DNA of 50,128 bases. It comes from Pedobacter agri PB92 (GTDB taxonomy: Bacteria > Bacteroidota > Bacteroidia > Sphingobacteriales > Sphingobacteriaceae). Under the pieces are notes generated by a model. It was not told the DNA's origin and searched no databases. It saw nothing but the letters and a program-made list of their open reading frames with translations. Every line of letters starts with the position of its first letter. The first letter of the stretch is position 1. Of this stretch, positions 29,301 to 40,099 are shown in pieces. The DNA is taken from contig NZ_AJLG01000009.1 in the NCBI RefSeq assembly GCF_000258495.1, positions 1-50,128 on the forward strand. The letters are read 5' to 3'. A program made the position numbers and the translations under genes.

Positions 29301-29689
29301 AGGGAACGTTAGGTGGAAAAACCTATGTACCTTATCTAGGACCTAACCGATTGGCAGATATCTGGACACCAGAAACCGCGGCGACTGCCACCTATCCATT
29401 AGTACATTACTCATTAGCAGGTGGACTGAACAACAGTCAGATTAACTCTTTCTTTATTTATTCATCTGATTATTTAAAACTGAAAAACATTGAACTAGGT
29501 TATAATCTGCCTAAAACATTATTAAGCAGAATTAAAATCAACAATTTAAGGGTTTTCTTCTCCGGCTTAAACCTATTTACCTGGGATAAGTTGCCTTATG
29601 ATGATTTTGACCCAGAGCAGGTAGCGAATGGAACAGCAATTTATCCAACCCAGAAAATTTACAATTTAGGTTTATCGATGTCATTTTAA
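26360..29689 (+). pseudogene. SusC/RagA-family TonB-linked outer membrane protein, in-frame amber codon
   Basis: The reading frame spans 1109 codons, normal for SusC, but TAG at 29300-29302 stops it at codon 981. The frame then continues intact to 29689. Order: signal region (1-43), STN signalling domain (about 45-115), carboxypeptidase-like domain (about 130-210), TonB box LEEVVV, plug (IYIRGIGTYGANRSPLIVID onward), barrel. Intact relatives usually have Gln in the motif FSVLFQG, so CAG to TAG is the likely change. The lost 129 residues hold the last barrel strands, so a truncated product should be non-functional. The 136-base gap before the gene has a hairpin CCGAAAGTG / CACTTCCGG (about 26253-26280). 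It is paired with SusD downstream. Confidence 0.92.
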
Positions 29690-29707
29690 TCATTAATACT
29701 TTATCAA

Positions 29708-31354
29708 ATGAAAAAAATTAAATTCTGCATAGTAACTACAGTTCTATTTGCTGTGCTATTTTCATCTTGCAAAAAAAGCTTCTTAGATCAGGTACCTAGT
29801 GATTACATCAGTGAAAAGGAAGTTTTTGGAAACATCACCAATACGGAGCTTTTTGTAAATAACTTTTATACCTATATAGGCTCATGGAATTATGGTACAG
29901 GTACTTCTTATGTAACCTCGGCCATGACAGATGAATCGAAACAAAGATGGTCTAACGGAGCCATCCTGTTTAACACGGGCTCCTGGAATCCGAGTAACTT
30001 TTCTCCATTGAGTTTAGATTGGAATAGCGCTTACGAGAAAATACGCTCCATCAATACCTTTTTGGCTAACTATGATTTAGTACCTGAAGATCCAAACGAC
30101 CCATCAAGGCGTACCCGATTAAAAGGCGAGGCTTTAATGTTAAGAGGCTATTATCATTTTATGTTATATCGCGGATGGGGTAAAATTCCTTTGATGACCG
30201 CTCCATTGGCCCCGGCTACTGATGGTGATGGTGTTTTTTTAGAGCGAAGTGATTTGCCTGTAGTTGTTGCCACAATAACAAAAGACCTGGATGAAGCCAT
30301 GACGCTTTTACCAGAAAAACATAGCAGCAATGGTTTATGGGGTAGAGCCACCAAAACAATTTGCATGGCTATTAAATCAAGACTTAATTTGTATTACGCA
30401 AGTAAGTTATCAAATCCTAATAATGAGTTGGGCAGATGGCAAAATGCAGCGACAGTTTCTAAACAAGCATTAGATATGGCCTTAGCAAACGGATATGCCT
30501 TGCTACCTAAATATGCAGATGTATTTCTAAGCTATGCCAATAACGAAATTATATGGGGAAGAAATATGGGAACTGGTACCGGCAGTTCAGGTATTGACCA
30601 GGTAATGCAACCATTAGGTTATAGTGGCTGGACTAATAGCGGTCCGATACAAGATTTGGTTGATGATTATGAAATGAAAACAGGTGTGCCAATTAAAGCT
30701 GCCGGTTCTGGTTGGGATCCAAAACACCCTTATAAGGATAGAGACCCTAGGTTTTACGCCACAATTTTACATCCAGGTGCAAGATGGAAAAACCGTACCA
30801 TCAACATTTACAGTAACGATAAAGATAACGCAGCAGAACCAGGAACTAATTACTGGTGGAGGAAGTATATGACAGAAGGTTTAACATTGTCAACTGGTGC
30901 TGGTGGTTCAAACAAATCATTTTCATTATTCAGATTGGCAGAATTATACCTGAATTATGCCGAAGCACAAAATGAAGCTGTTGGTGCTGATTTGAATGTG
31001 TACAATGCCATCAATGCCATCAGAACCAGAGCAGGAATGCCTAACATTCCAGCTGGTTTATCGCAAGCGCAAATGAGAGAAGTTATCAGACATGAAAGAA
31101 GAATTGAATTGGTGTTTGAAGGTCATCGTTTTTGGGATGTGAGACGCTGGAAAATAGCAGAGATTGTTGATAATAAGCCAGTATTCGGCGTCAACTATAC
31201 GATTGCCGGTGCTACAGATACGACCTTTACGTACTTTCAATCGCAAAACAGAGTGTTCGATGCTTCGAAACATTACCTAATGCCTGTTCCACAATCTGAA
31301 ATAGATAAACTGGTTGGTAAAAATCCGGGTTTCACGCAAACACCAGGTTGGTAA
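29708..31354 (+). CDS. SusD/RagB-family nutrient-binding outer membrane lipoprotein
   Basis: 548 residues. The lipoprotein signal ends FSSC with the acylated Cys near residue 22, followed by KKSFLDQVPSDYIS, the usual SusD start. The RagB/SusD core includes LRGYYHFMLYRGWGKIPLM, and the C-terminal half has FRLAELYLNYAEAQNEA, IRTRAGMPNIP and RHERRIELVFEGHRFWDVRR, all strongly conserved. It forms the lid of the SusC barrel and binds the glycan at the surface. It starts 18 bases after the susC stop and is followed by a terminator, so susC and susD form a unit. SusD looks intact although its SusC is not. Confidence 0.97.
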   Translation: MKKIKFCIVTTVLFAVLFSSCKKSFLDQVPSDYISEKEVFGNITNTELFVNNFYTYIGSWNYGTGTSYVTSAMTDESKQRWSNGAILFNTGSWNPSNFSPLSLDWNSAYEKIRSINTFLANYDLVPEDPNDPSRRTRLKGEALMLRGYYHFMLYRGWGKIPLMTAPLAPATDGDGVFLERSDLPVVVATITKDLDEAMTLLPEKHSSNGLWGRATKTICMAIKSRLNLYYASKLSNPNNELGRWQNAATVSKQALDMALANGYALLPKYADVFLSYANNEIIWGRNMGTGTGSSGIDQVMQPLGYSGWTNSGPIQDLVDDYEMKTGVPIKAAGSGWDPKHPYKDRDPRFYATILHPGARWKNRTINIYSNDKDNAAEPGTNYWWRKYMTEGLTLSTGAGGSNKSFSLFRLAELYLNYAEAQNEAVGADLNVYNAINAIRTRAGMPNIPAGLSQAQMREVIRHERRIELVFEGHRFWDVRRWKIAEIVDNKPVFGVNYTIAGATDTTFTYFQSQNRVFDASKHYLMPVPQSEIDKLVGKNPGFTQTPGW

Positions 31355-31379
31355 TATTCAAAACAAATTCATGCCATTG

Positions 31380-31412
31380 GGGCCGTTTTTATCATTGAAA
31401 CGGCCCTTTTTT
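31380..31412 (+). terminator. Terminator or attenuator after susD
   Basis: A perfect 9-bp stem GGGCCGTTT / AAACGGCCC with six T, 26 bases after the susD stop. It would reduce read-through into the peptidase and GH89 genes. Confidence 0.9.
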
Positions 31413-31441
31413 AAAGATTTACTAATTTTTAATTCATCGTT

Positions 31442-33025
31442 ATGAAAAGAAATTATAACCTATTCTATATAGTCATCATCATTATATTAACCACTTTCGC
31501 CTGTAAAAAAGGCACAGGTGACGATAATCCGATTATTCCTCCGGTTTCGCCTCCCGTTACTGGTAATATTGTCTACAAATCTGATTATGCCTATAACTTA
31601 AATGTGGTATATTTTGTGCCAAACAATGCAATAGCTAACGCTGATTATGAGGAGAGGATTAGCAAAATTTTAATTGAAGGCCAAAAGTTTATATCAAATG
31701 GGATGAAAAGCTGGGGCTTTGGCGAAAAATCTTTTGGGTTATTAAAAAATGCAGAAAACACACGTGTAAAAATTCACTTAATTAAAGCTCCTCTAAATAG
31801 TGATGCCTATGCAAATTATCCTGCAATTGAAACTTTGGTTAAAGCCTATTTCCAACAAAACCCACAAGAGTTAAAAAGTGAACATTACCTGGTGCTAACG
31901 GCATCAAATAAAAAGTATGATGAAGGCGAAACCGATACACATGCAATACCTTATTATGGAGTAGGGCGTTGGTGTTATGCCGTAGATTTTCCAGGGTTAA
32001 AATATGAAAACTTAGGAAAACCAGGCAGTGTTGGAGACAAGGCTACTGTTTACATTGGCGGTATGTTGCACGAGTTAGGCCACGGAATTAACTTGCCGCA
32101 TAACGGACCTAGCGCATCTCAAGCTGCAAATCCAGCTTTCGGGATGACATTAATGGGGTCTGGTAATTACACTTATGGAAAATCGCCCACGTTTTTGAGT
32201 TACTTCGATGCGGCTACACTTAATAATTGTCAGATTTTTAGCAAAGAAGTGAAAACATTTTATGGTGCCGTAACTTCTAAAGTTACCGAAATCGATGCCA
32301 AGTACTTAAACGGCGAAATTATCGTTTCAGGAAAATATACATCTAGCAACCCAGCCAGCCACATCACGTTTAGAAATATTGAAAGTTCTGACCCTGATGG
32401 TTATGCTTCCATTACCTTTACCACCAAGCCTGGTGCCGATAATTCGTTCAGTTTAAAAATGCCGGTATCAGAATTCATAAAAAAAGGCAATAGTAATTAT
32501 ACCTTGCAAATCTTTTTTCATCATGAAAACGGCACAAATACGAGTACAAGTTATGCTTATAAATTTGCTGATAATATTCCTGTAATTGATTTTGGAGACC
32601 GCACACTTCTGGCTAGAACAGGTTGGACCATCAGTGGCTTTTCTACAGCTCAGGGAAGTTTTGTTGCAACCAATGTTTTGGATGGCAATGCAAATACCTA
32701 TTGGCATACCTCGTGGGATAATGCTCAGCCTCATCCGCATTTTATCACAATAAAAACGGGAGCTTCAGCGGTGACAGCTAATGGCTTGTCTATTAATACT
32801 CGGCAAGATACGCAGGCAGGTGCGGGCAAAATTAAAGATTTTAGAATTGAAACCAGTAATGATGGAACCAATTGGACTACTGTATACAACGGAACAATGG
32901 CGTTAAATGGTGTTCAATACTTTTCATTTAATGGTGCTAAAACTTTTAATTATATAAAAATTGTTTCGTTAAATGATTATTTGGGTGAGAAATTCGCTTC
33001 CTTGTCGGAAGTTAATTTGTACTAA
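31442..33025 (+). CDS. Metzincin-like zinc metallopeptidase lipoprotein with F5/8C domain
   Basis: 527 residues. A lipoprotein signal (TTFACKKG, Cys near residue 20) is followed by a proline-rich linker and a catalytic domain with HELGHGINLPH: His210, Glu211, His214 and His220. This is the HExxHxxxxxH zinc signature, but Asn217 replaces the usual metzincin Gly. A Met in TLMGSGNYTYG may be the Met-turn. The last 140 residues form a coagulation factor 5/8 C-type (discoidin) domain, from TLLARTGWTISGF to FASLSEVNLY, a carbohydrate- or surface-binding module. Placed between susD and GH89, it may cut the protein part of a glycoprotein. The peptidase family is not certain. Confidence 0.82.
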   Translation: MKRNYNLFYIVIIIILTTFACKKGTGDDNPIIPPVSPPVTGNIVYKSDYAYNLNVVYFVPNNAIANADYEERISKILIEGQKFISNGMKSWGFGEKSFGLLKNAENTRVKIHLIKAPLNSDAYANYPAIETLVKAYFQQNPQELKSEHYLVLTASNKKYDEGETDTHAIPYYGVGRWCYAVDFPGLKYENLGKPGSVGDKATVYIGGMLHELGHGINLPHNGPSASQAANPAFGMTLMGSGNYTYGKSPTFLSYFDAATLNNCQIFSKEVKTFYGAVTSKVTEIDAKYLNGEIIVSGKYTSSNPASHITFRNIESSDPDGYASITFTTKPGADNSFSLKMPVSEFIKKGNSNYTLQIFFHHENGTNTSTSYAYKFADNIPVIDFGDRTLLARTGWTISGFSTAQGSFVATNVLDGNANTYWHTSWDNAQPHPHFITIKTGASAVTANGLSINTRQDTQAGAGKIKDFRIETSNDGTNWTTVYNGTMALNGVQYFSFNGAKTFNYIKIVSLNDYLGEKFASLSEVNLY

Positions 33026-33040
33026 TAGTCGCTTAACATA

Positions 33041-33075
33041 GAAAGGAGCGTCATTATTTTTTGTGCTCCTTTCTT
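33041..33075 (+). terminator. Hairpin after the metallopeptidase gene
   Basis: A 9-bp stem GAAAGGAGC / GCTCCTTTC with a 15-base loop. The T-run after it is weak, so it may stabilise the mRNA or attenuate rather than fully terminate. Confidence 0.5.
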
Positions 33076-33119
33076 AAAACTACTTCAAAAGTATTTTACA
33101 GTTCAACTTTTCTATACAC

Positions 33120-35294
33120 ATGATTATTTATAAAAGAAGATTATTATTTGCAATCCTATTGCTCATTGGCTCTTCCACTATTAAGGCTCAAGATTTCAAC
33201 TCGGTTAAGTCTATCGCAGAGCGAAGAGTGCCTTGGTTAGCAAAATCCCTAAAACTATCTAAACTTTTTTCCAGTGAAAAAGATGTTTTTGAACTCAGTT
33301 CTGACGGGAAAGAAGTTTTCATAGCTGCAACAAATGCAAATGCTGCTGCACAAGGATTGGGCTGGTACTTAAAATACTATTGCAATAAAAGTTTATCTCA
33401 TTTGGGAAATAATCTTTCGCCGGTATCAAAATTGCCGGTCATTAAAGATAAGGTAAAAATTAGCTCTCCTTTTAAATACCGTTATGCCTTAAATTATTGC
33501 ACCATTAATTATTCGTTTAGTTTTTACAGATGGGAAGATTGGGAGAAAGAATTAGATTGGATGGCGTTAAACGGCGTAAATATAATGCTGGCGCCAATGG
33601 GCACTGAACTCGTTTGGTACAATACTTTAATTAAACTGGGTTATACAGATGCCGATGCAAAAGCATTTATTCCTGGTCCGGCATTTACAGCCTGGTGGTT
33701 GATGGGAAATTTAGAAGGATGGGGCGGAACAAACAGTTTGCAATTGATGCAGCTGCAATCAAATATTCAGAAAAAGGTGCTTTCCAGAATGAAAGAATTG
33801 GAAATTGACCCGATTCTGCAAGGCTTTTATGGCATGGTGCCACATGATTTGAATAAAAAGGTTGCCGCACTAAAAGATGCACAAATTATTGACCAGGGTA
33901 ATTGGGTGTTCACGGAGTTTATTCGTCCGGCTATTTTAGCTCCAACGAACGATAAGTTTAATACCGTAGCTGATGTTTATTATAGCGAACTAAAAAAACT
34001 TTACGGAAGTGATATCAAATTTTTCGGTGGAGAACCTTTTCACGAAGGAGGTAAAAAGGGCGGAGTGGATATTACTGCTGTGGCGAAAAGCGTTCAGGAT
34101 GTAATGCAGAAGAACTTTCCAAACAGTACCTGGGTGTTGCAGGGATGGCAAAACAATCCGGCAGATGCACTATTGGCTGGTTTAAAAAAAGAAAACACTT
34201 TAATAATAGAACTTTTCGGTGAAAATACTTCTAATTGGGAGCAGCGAAAAGGTTATGGAGGTACAAATTTCATTTGGTCTAACGTGAGTAATTTTGGAGA
34301 AAAGAATGGCTTATATGGTCGTTTGCAACGTTTCTTAGATGAAGTTTATAGAATTAAGCAAAGCCCGTATAAAGATTACCTAAAAGGCGTAGGCATTATC
34401 CCCGAAGGAATAAATAATAATCCAGTAGCATACGATTTAATGTTGGATATTGCCTGGCGAAACGAAAAACCACCACTTGATAAATGGATTACAGATTATA
34501 CCACTTACAGATACGGAAGCTACAACAAAGATGTTGCTGATGCCTGGAAAGTGTTTACAGAAACGGTTTACAGTAGTCCGGTAAATGAAAAAGGTAAAAT
34601 TGTTTATCAGGAGGGCCCATCAGAAAGTATTTATTGTGCAAGACCATCGTTAAAAGTTAATCCGGTATCATCGTGGGGTACACGTAAACGCAATTACGAT
34701 ACTAAACTTTTTAAACAAGCTGTTGCGCTGTTTATCAAAGCTGAAACACAATTTAAAAATTCTGAAACTTACCAAACGGATAAAACGGATTTTTTAAGAC
34801 AAGTAATGGCCGATAAAGGCGATCAAGCTTACGACGAATTGATTAATGCCATTCAGGCGAAAGACAAAAATGCGATAAAAGAGAAAGGTAACCATTTTCT
34901 AACCATGATTTTGCAGCAAGATAGTTTGCTCAACAATAATCATTTTTTCACTTTAAACAGATGGTTAAACCAAGCAGTAGCATTAGGGAAAGGATTGCCG
35001 GATGCGAAGAATATCTTGTTTAATGCAAAAGCGCAGATTACTTTTTGGGGTCCGGATAATAATCCAAAAACGACATTGAGAGATTATGCCCACAAAGAAT
35101 GGGGAGGTTTATTATCATCTTTATATTACAACCGCTGGAAGCTTTTTATAGATGATGCCCTGAATGATAAGATCACATCGGCCAGTACTTTCTACGATAT
35201 GGAAGTTAAATGGTCAAAAGATTCAAATCTATATCCAATCAAAAGATTAAATCAAAGTAAATTATTGGCAATACAGAGAAGCATATTGGAGTAG
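33120..35294 (+). CDS. Alpha-N-acetylglucosaminidase, GH89
   Basis: 724 residues with a signal peptide (cleavage after TIKAQ, near residue 24). Glycoside hydrolase family 89, the family of human NAGLU, removes terminal alpha-linked GlcNAc. Blocks: an N-terminal domain, then YRYALNYCTINYSFSFYRW, WMALNGVNIMLAPMGTE and GFYGMVPHDL. Glu305 in FFGGEPFHEGG and Glu429 in IIPEGINNN fit the two catalytic glutamates by position and spacing (124 residues apart; about 130 in NAGLU). It is the only glycosidase in the locus, so alpha-GlcNAc-capped mucin glycans or heparan fragments are the likely substrates. It converges on eno. Confidence 0.95.
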   Translation: MIIYKRRLLFAILLLIGSSTIKAQDFNSVKSIAERRVPWLAKSLKLSKLFSSEKDVFELSSDGKEVFIAATNANAAAQGLGWYLKYYCNKSLSHLGNNLSPVSKLPVIKDKVKISSPFKYRYALNYCTINYSFSFYRWEDWEKELDWMALNGVNIMLAPMGTELVWYNTLIKLGYTDADAKAFIPGPAFTAWWLMGNLEGWGGTNSLQLMQLQSNIQKKVLSRMKELEIDPILQGFYGMVPHDLNKKVAALKDAQIIDQGNWVFTEFIRPAILAPTNDKFNTVADVYYSELKKLYGSDIKFFGGEPFHEGGKKGGVDITAVAKSVQDVMQKNFPNSTWVLQGWQNNPADALLAGLKKENTLIIELFGENTSNWEQRKGYGGTNFIWSNVSNFGEKNGLYGRLQRFLDEVYRIKQSPYKDYLKGVGIIPEGINNNPVAYDLMLDIAWRNEKPPLDKWITDYTTYRYGSYNKDVADAWKVFTETVYSSPVNEKGKIVYQEGPSESIYCARPSLKVNPVSSWGTRKRNYDTKLFKQAVALFIKAETQFKNSETYQTDKTDFLRQVMADKGDQAYDELINAIQAKDKNAIKEKGNHFLTMILQQDSLLNNNHFFTLNRWLNQAVALGKGLPDAKNILFNAKAQITFWGPDNNPKTTLRDYAHKEWGGLLSSLYYNRWKLFIDDALNDKITSASTFYDMEVKWSKDSNLYPIKRLNQSKLLAIQRSILE

Positions 35295-35360
35295 GAAGAT
35301 AATGATTTGGGGTGTTTATTTTACTTGTCTGATCATCCCTTTCTTTAACCAACAGCTTCA

Positions 35361-37146
<1,786 letters not shown>

Positions 37147-38853
37147 TTAGTTCAATTTCTCTAGTTCTGCTTTTACAAATTCGGCCAGTTCTTTCACGTA
37201 ATCTGCACTAAAATCAAATTTGATTCCTGCCGTTTCGTAAATTTCATTCATTGGTTTGGTGTAACCTAATGATAGTGCTGCTAAATATTGATCTAATGCC
37301 TTTGAAGGATTTTCTTTATAATTTTTCCAAACCGCGATAGCACCTAATTGTGCGATGGCGTATTCAATATAATAAAATGGCACTTCAAATAAGTGAAGTT
37401 GTTTTTGCCATACATTGCCAAATTGTTGTTCCAATCCGGTCCAGTCGGCAAAGCCTGCTCCAAAACGGTTGTAAATCTGTTTAAAAGTTTCTTCTCGGTC
37501 TGCTGCGGTATGGTCCGGATTGGTATAAATCCAATGTTGAAACTGATCGATTACGGCAACCCAAGGTAACGTCTTTAAAACATCGGCCAGTTGTTCTTTC
37601 TTTGCACGAATTAAATCCTCTTCATTATCGAAATAGACATCCCAATTATCCATTGAGATCAATTCCATACTCATTGAAGCCAGTTCAGCTACCTCTGACG
37701 GGCAATGCTTAAAATCATTTAATTCTAAATTGGCGGTAAGAAAAGTATGAATCGCATGACCACCTTCGTGAACCATGGTTGTTAAATCGCGAAGAGAATT
37801 GGCTGAATTCATAAATATGAAAGGTGCTCCGGTTTCTGCCAATGGATAATTATATCCACCCGGCGCTTTTCCTTTCCGGCTTTCTACGTCGAAAAGATTA
37901 TTCGCCTTCATTGTAGCTAACTTTAGCCCAAGTTTTTCATCAATCGCATTAAAACAAGCAATACTTTTATCAATTAATTCTTCGCCATTATTGAAAGGTT
38001 TTAAAGCTGGTTTACCGCTTACACTCACTTCCAAATCCCAAGGCTTTAGAGTTTCTAAACCCAAAGCCTCACGGCGTTTTTCAGCTTGTTCTTTTAAAAT
38101 GGGAACAATTTCCTTTTCGATGGCATTAGCAAAATCATAGCAATCCTGAGGCGTATAATCAAAGCGACCCAAAGCCTGGAACATATAATCACGGTAGTTT
38201 TCAAAACCGGCATTTAGCGCTACCTGATTCCGTAATTTAATCAGTTCATCAAACAAAATGTTTAAGTCATCCTTATCAATCAAACGACGCTGTTGAATAG
38301 TTCTCCAGGCATTTTCTCGAACTTCGCGATTTAAATCTTTAATAAATATTGATGCCTGTTCAAGTGTATATTCCTGTCCGTTGATTTCCACACTCATGGC
38401 ACCAGTGATACTTTGGTATTTTTGCTGTTTCACCTGCAATTGTGTAAATAGCTCAATATTTTCCTCACGGTAAATTTCCAAAGCCTTTTTAATCGCTCTG
38501 CTGTAAACGAAAAACTTTTCTTTATCCAGATCATCCATAAATGGACTTTCGACGAATTTTTTATTCAGCTCGTTTGATAGCGGGGAAATTTTTGGCTCAA
38601 TTTCTTCAGCAAAATACTGGAAGTTTTTAACCAATTCTTCATTCGCCGTGTCGCAGCTCATTTTGATATATCTCCAGGCGAAATCTTCTTCCAGGGCAGC
38701 TTCCAGTTCAGAACGATCTTTCAGCCATTGTTCCAATTCATCCACATTGTTAATTTCGCGGCTTTGCAATTCGCTAAACAGTGGCTCAAGGCTTTCCCAT
38801 GTGATGGTTAGGTTATGAGGGATATATTTTCTGGTCTTTTTTTCTATAATCAT
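37147..38853 (-). CDS. M3-family oligoendopeptidase (PepF-like)
   Basis: 568 residues, cytosolic, with no signal peptide. The zinc motif HEGGH (about residues 362-366) sits in LRDLTTMVHEGGHAIHTF, with the third ligand Glu in CPSEVAELASMSMEL about 28 residues later, as in the thimet oligopeptidase clan. GKAPGGYNYPL and FYYIEYAIAQLGA are PepF-type blocks. It degrades short peptides of roughly 6-20 residues. It has its own terminator and lies upstream of eno on the same strand but probably in a separate unit. Confidence 0.93.
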   Translation of the reverse strand: MIIEKKTRKYIPHNLTITWESLEPLFSELQSREINNVDELEQWLKDRSELEAALEEDFAWRYIKMSCDTANEELVKNFQYFAEEIEPKISPLSNELNKKFVESPFMDDLDKEKFFVYSRAIKKALEIYREENIELFTQLQVKQQKYQSITGAMSVEINGQEYTLEQASIFIKDLNREVRENAWRTIQQRRLIDKDDLNILFDELIKLRNQVALNAGFENYRDYMFQALGRFDYTPQDCYDFANAIEKEIVPILKEQAEKRREALGLETLKPWDLEVSVSGKPALKPFNNGEELIDKSIACFNAIDEKLGLKLATMKANNLFDVESRKGKAPGGYNYPLAETGAPFIFMNSANSLRDLTTMVHEGGHAIHTFLTANLELNDFKHCPSEVAELASMSMELISMDNWDVYFDNEEDLIRAKKEQLADVLKTLPWVAVIDQFQHWIYTNPDHTAADREETFKQIYNRFGAGFADWTGLEQQFGNVWQKQLHLFEVPFYYIEYAIAQLGAIAVWKNYKENPSKALDQYLAALSLGYTKPMNEIYETAGIKFDFSADYVKELAEFVKAELEKLN

Positions 38854-39007
38854 GGTTTCTTTATTTGTTGCATGCGAGCATGAGTGATTGAAGGAATAAT
38901 CTAAAAATATCTAAAATCTATATTTAGTTATTTTGTGAATGAACCGTTCGGTACAATATCCGCTCTTTCACAATTTATTCATTCAAACCTAATTCATATG
39001 CTGTTAT

Positions 39008-39865
39008 TTATTTCGTTCTAATATAAGCATCAATCAAAAAGCAAATGGCAAATACTACCGATGCATAGCCATTTAAGGTTTGAAAGGCTCTGTTAACTTT
39101 ACTAATATCGTTTGGTTTTACAAGCAGGTGTTGATATACCAGCATCGAGCAGAAAAATACAATTCCGACATAATAAACCCAGCTAAACTCGGTGAAAAAT
39201 ACTGGTAAAATAACGCAGGCTGCCGATAAAATATGGAGCAAAACCGACACATGAAGTGCATTTTTAATGCCAAGAGTTGATGGGATAGAATGTAAATTTT
39301 CCTCACGGTCGAAATCTTCATCTTGCAGGGCATAAATAATATCAAATCCACTCACCCAAAATAATACGGTTAAAGAATATAATACCGGAACCAAAGCAAA
39401 ATGACCGGTGACTGCAATGTAGGCACCAATAGGGGCTAGTGATAATCCTAAACCTAAAACCAGGTGGCAAAGTGCCGTAAATCTTTTGGTATAGCTATAA
39501 AATAATACAACAAATAATGCTACTGGCGATAAATAAAAACAAAGCGGATTAATGAAATAGGTGGCAACAGAAAAAAGTACACAGTTAACAATTACAAATA
39601 TCAATGCCTCTTTAGCCGAAACTTTTCCAGCCGGAATATCACGCATTTTTGTACGTGGATTTTTTGCATCAATATTTCGATCAAGGTAGCGGTTAAACGC
39701 CATGGCAGAATTTCTTGCGAAAACCATACATAGTAGAACCAAAATTAACTTATACCAGGAGAAGGGATTTTCAGTAGTGGTTACACCCAGGAAAAATCCG
39801 ATCATGGCAAACGGCAAAGCAAAAACTGAGTGAGCGAATAATACGAGTGAAAAGTATTTTTTCAT
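39008..39865 (-). CDS. UbiA-family polyprenyltransferase
   Basis: 285 residues with eight to nine membrane helices. The two Asp-rich motifs are present: NRYLDRNID (near residues 58-66) and YALQDEDFDREEN (near residues 180-192). These bind Mg-prenyl diphosphate and the aromatic acceptor. It is of the UbiA-like type annotated as 4-hydroxybenzoate polyprenyltransferase. Bacteroidota make menaquinone, so a step in menaquinone synthesis is more likely than ubiquinone; it may be the MqnP enzyme of the futalosine route, which I cannot confirm. The quinone methyltransferase MenG/UbiE lies 1 kb away on the other strand. Confidence 0.88.
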   Translation of the reverse strand: MKKYFSLVLFAHSVFALPFAMIGFFLGVTTTENPFSWYKLILVLLCMVFARNSAMAFNRYLDRNIDAKNPRTKMRDIPAGKVSAKEALIFVIVNCVLFSVATYFINPLCFYLSPVALFVVLFYSYTKRFTALCHLVLGLGLSLAPIGAYIAVTGHFALVPVLYSLTVLFWVSGFDIIYALQDEDFDREENLHSIPSTLGIKNALHVSVLLHILSAACVILPVFFTEFSWVYYVGIVFFCSMLVYQHLLVKPNDISKVNRAFQTLNGYASVVFAICFLIDAYIRTK

Positions 39866-39876
39866 TGATGAGAAAG

Positions 39877-39933
39877 GGTTAACTATACAAATCGGTTAAC
39901 TGGTTAATTGTGTTAGTTAGGTTAATGGTTTAA
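39877..39933. repeat. Irregular direct repeats of GGTTAA
   Basis: GGTTAA occurs at 39877, 39894, 39902 and 39920, with GGTTTAA at 39928, just upstream of the prenyltransferase start on the opposite strand. Spacing is irregular (17, 8 and 18 bases). It may be simple sequence or a regulatory cluster. Confidence 0.3.
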
Positions 39934-40099
39934 TTGGTCATGGATGATAGCTGCAAGGGCAAAAAATCATGCTTAAAATTTAATTTTTATTAGCAGCTAA
40001 ATCATACACTTTCAAGTTTAGGCAATGATCTAATAGTCATGTATTATCAAACTATAACGCATTGATCAATGAACTAATGACCAAAAAACCAATAAACAT

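Noticed and set aside
29300..29302. Reading the SusC TAG as a recoded amino acid (pyrrolysine-like)
   Set aside because: No context supports recoding, and the position normally holds Gln, one base change away.
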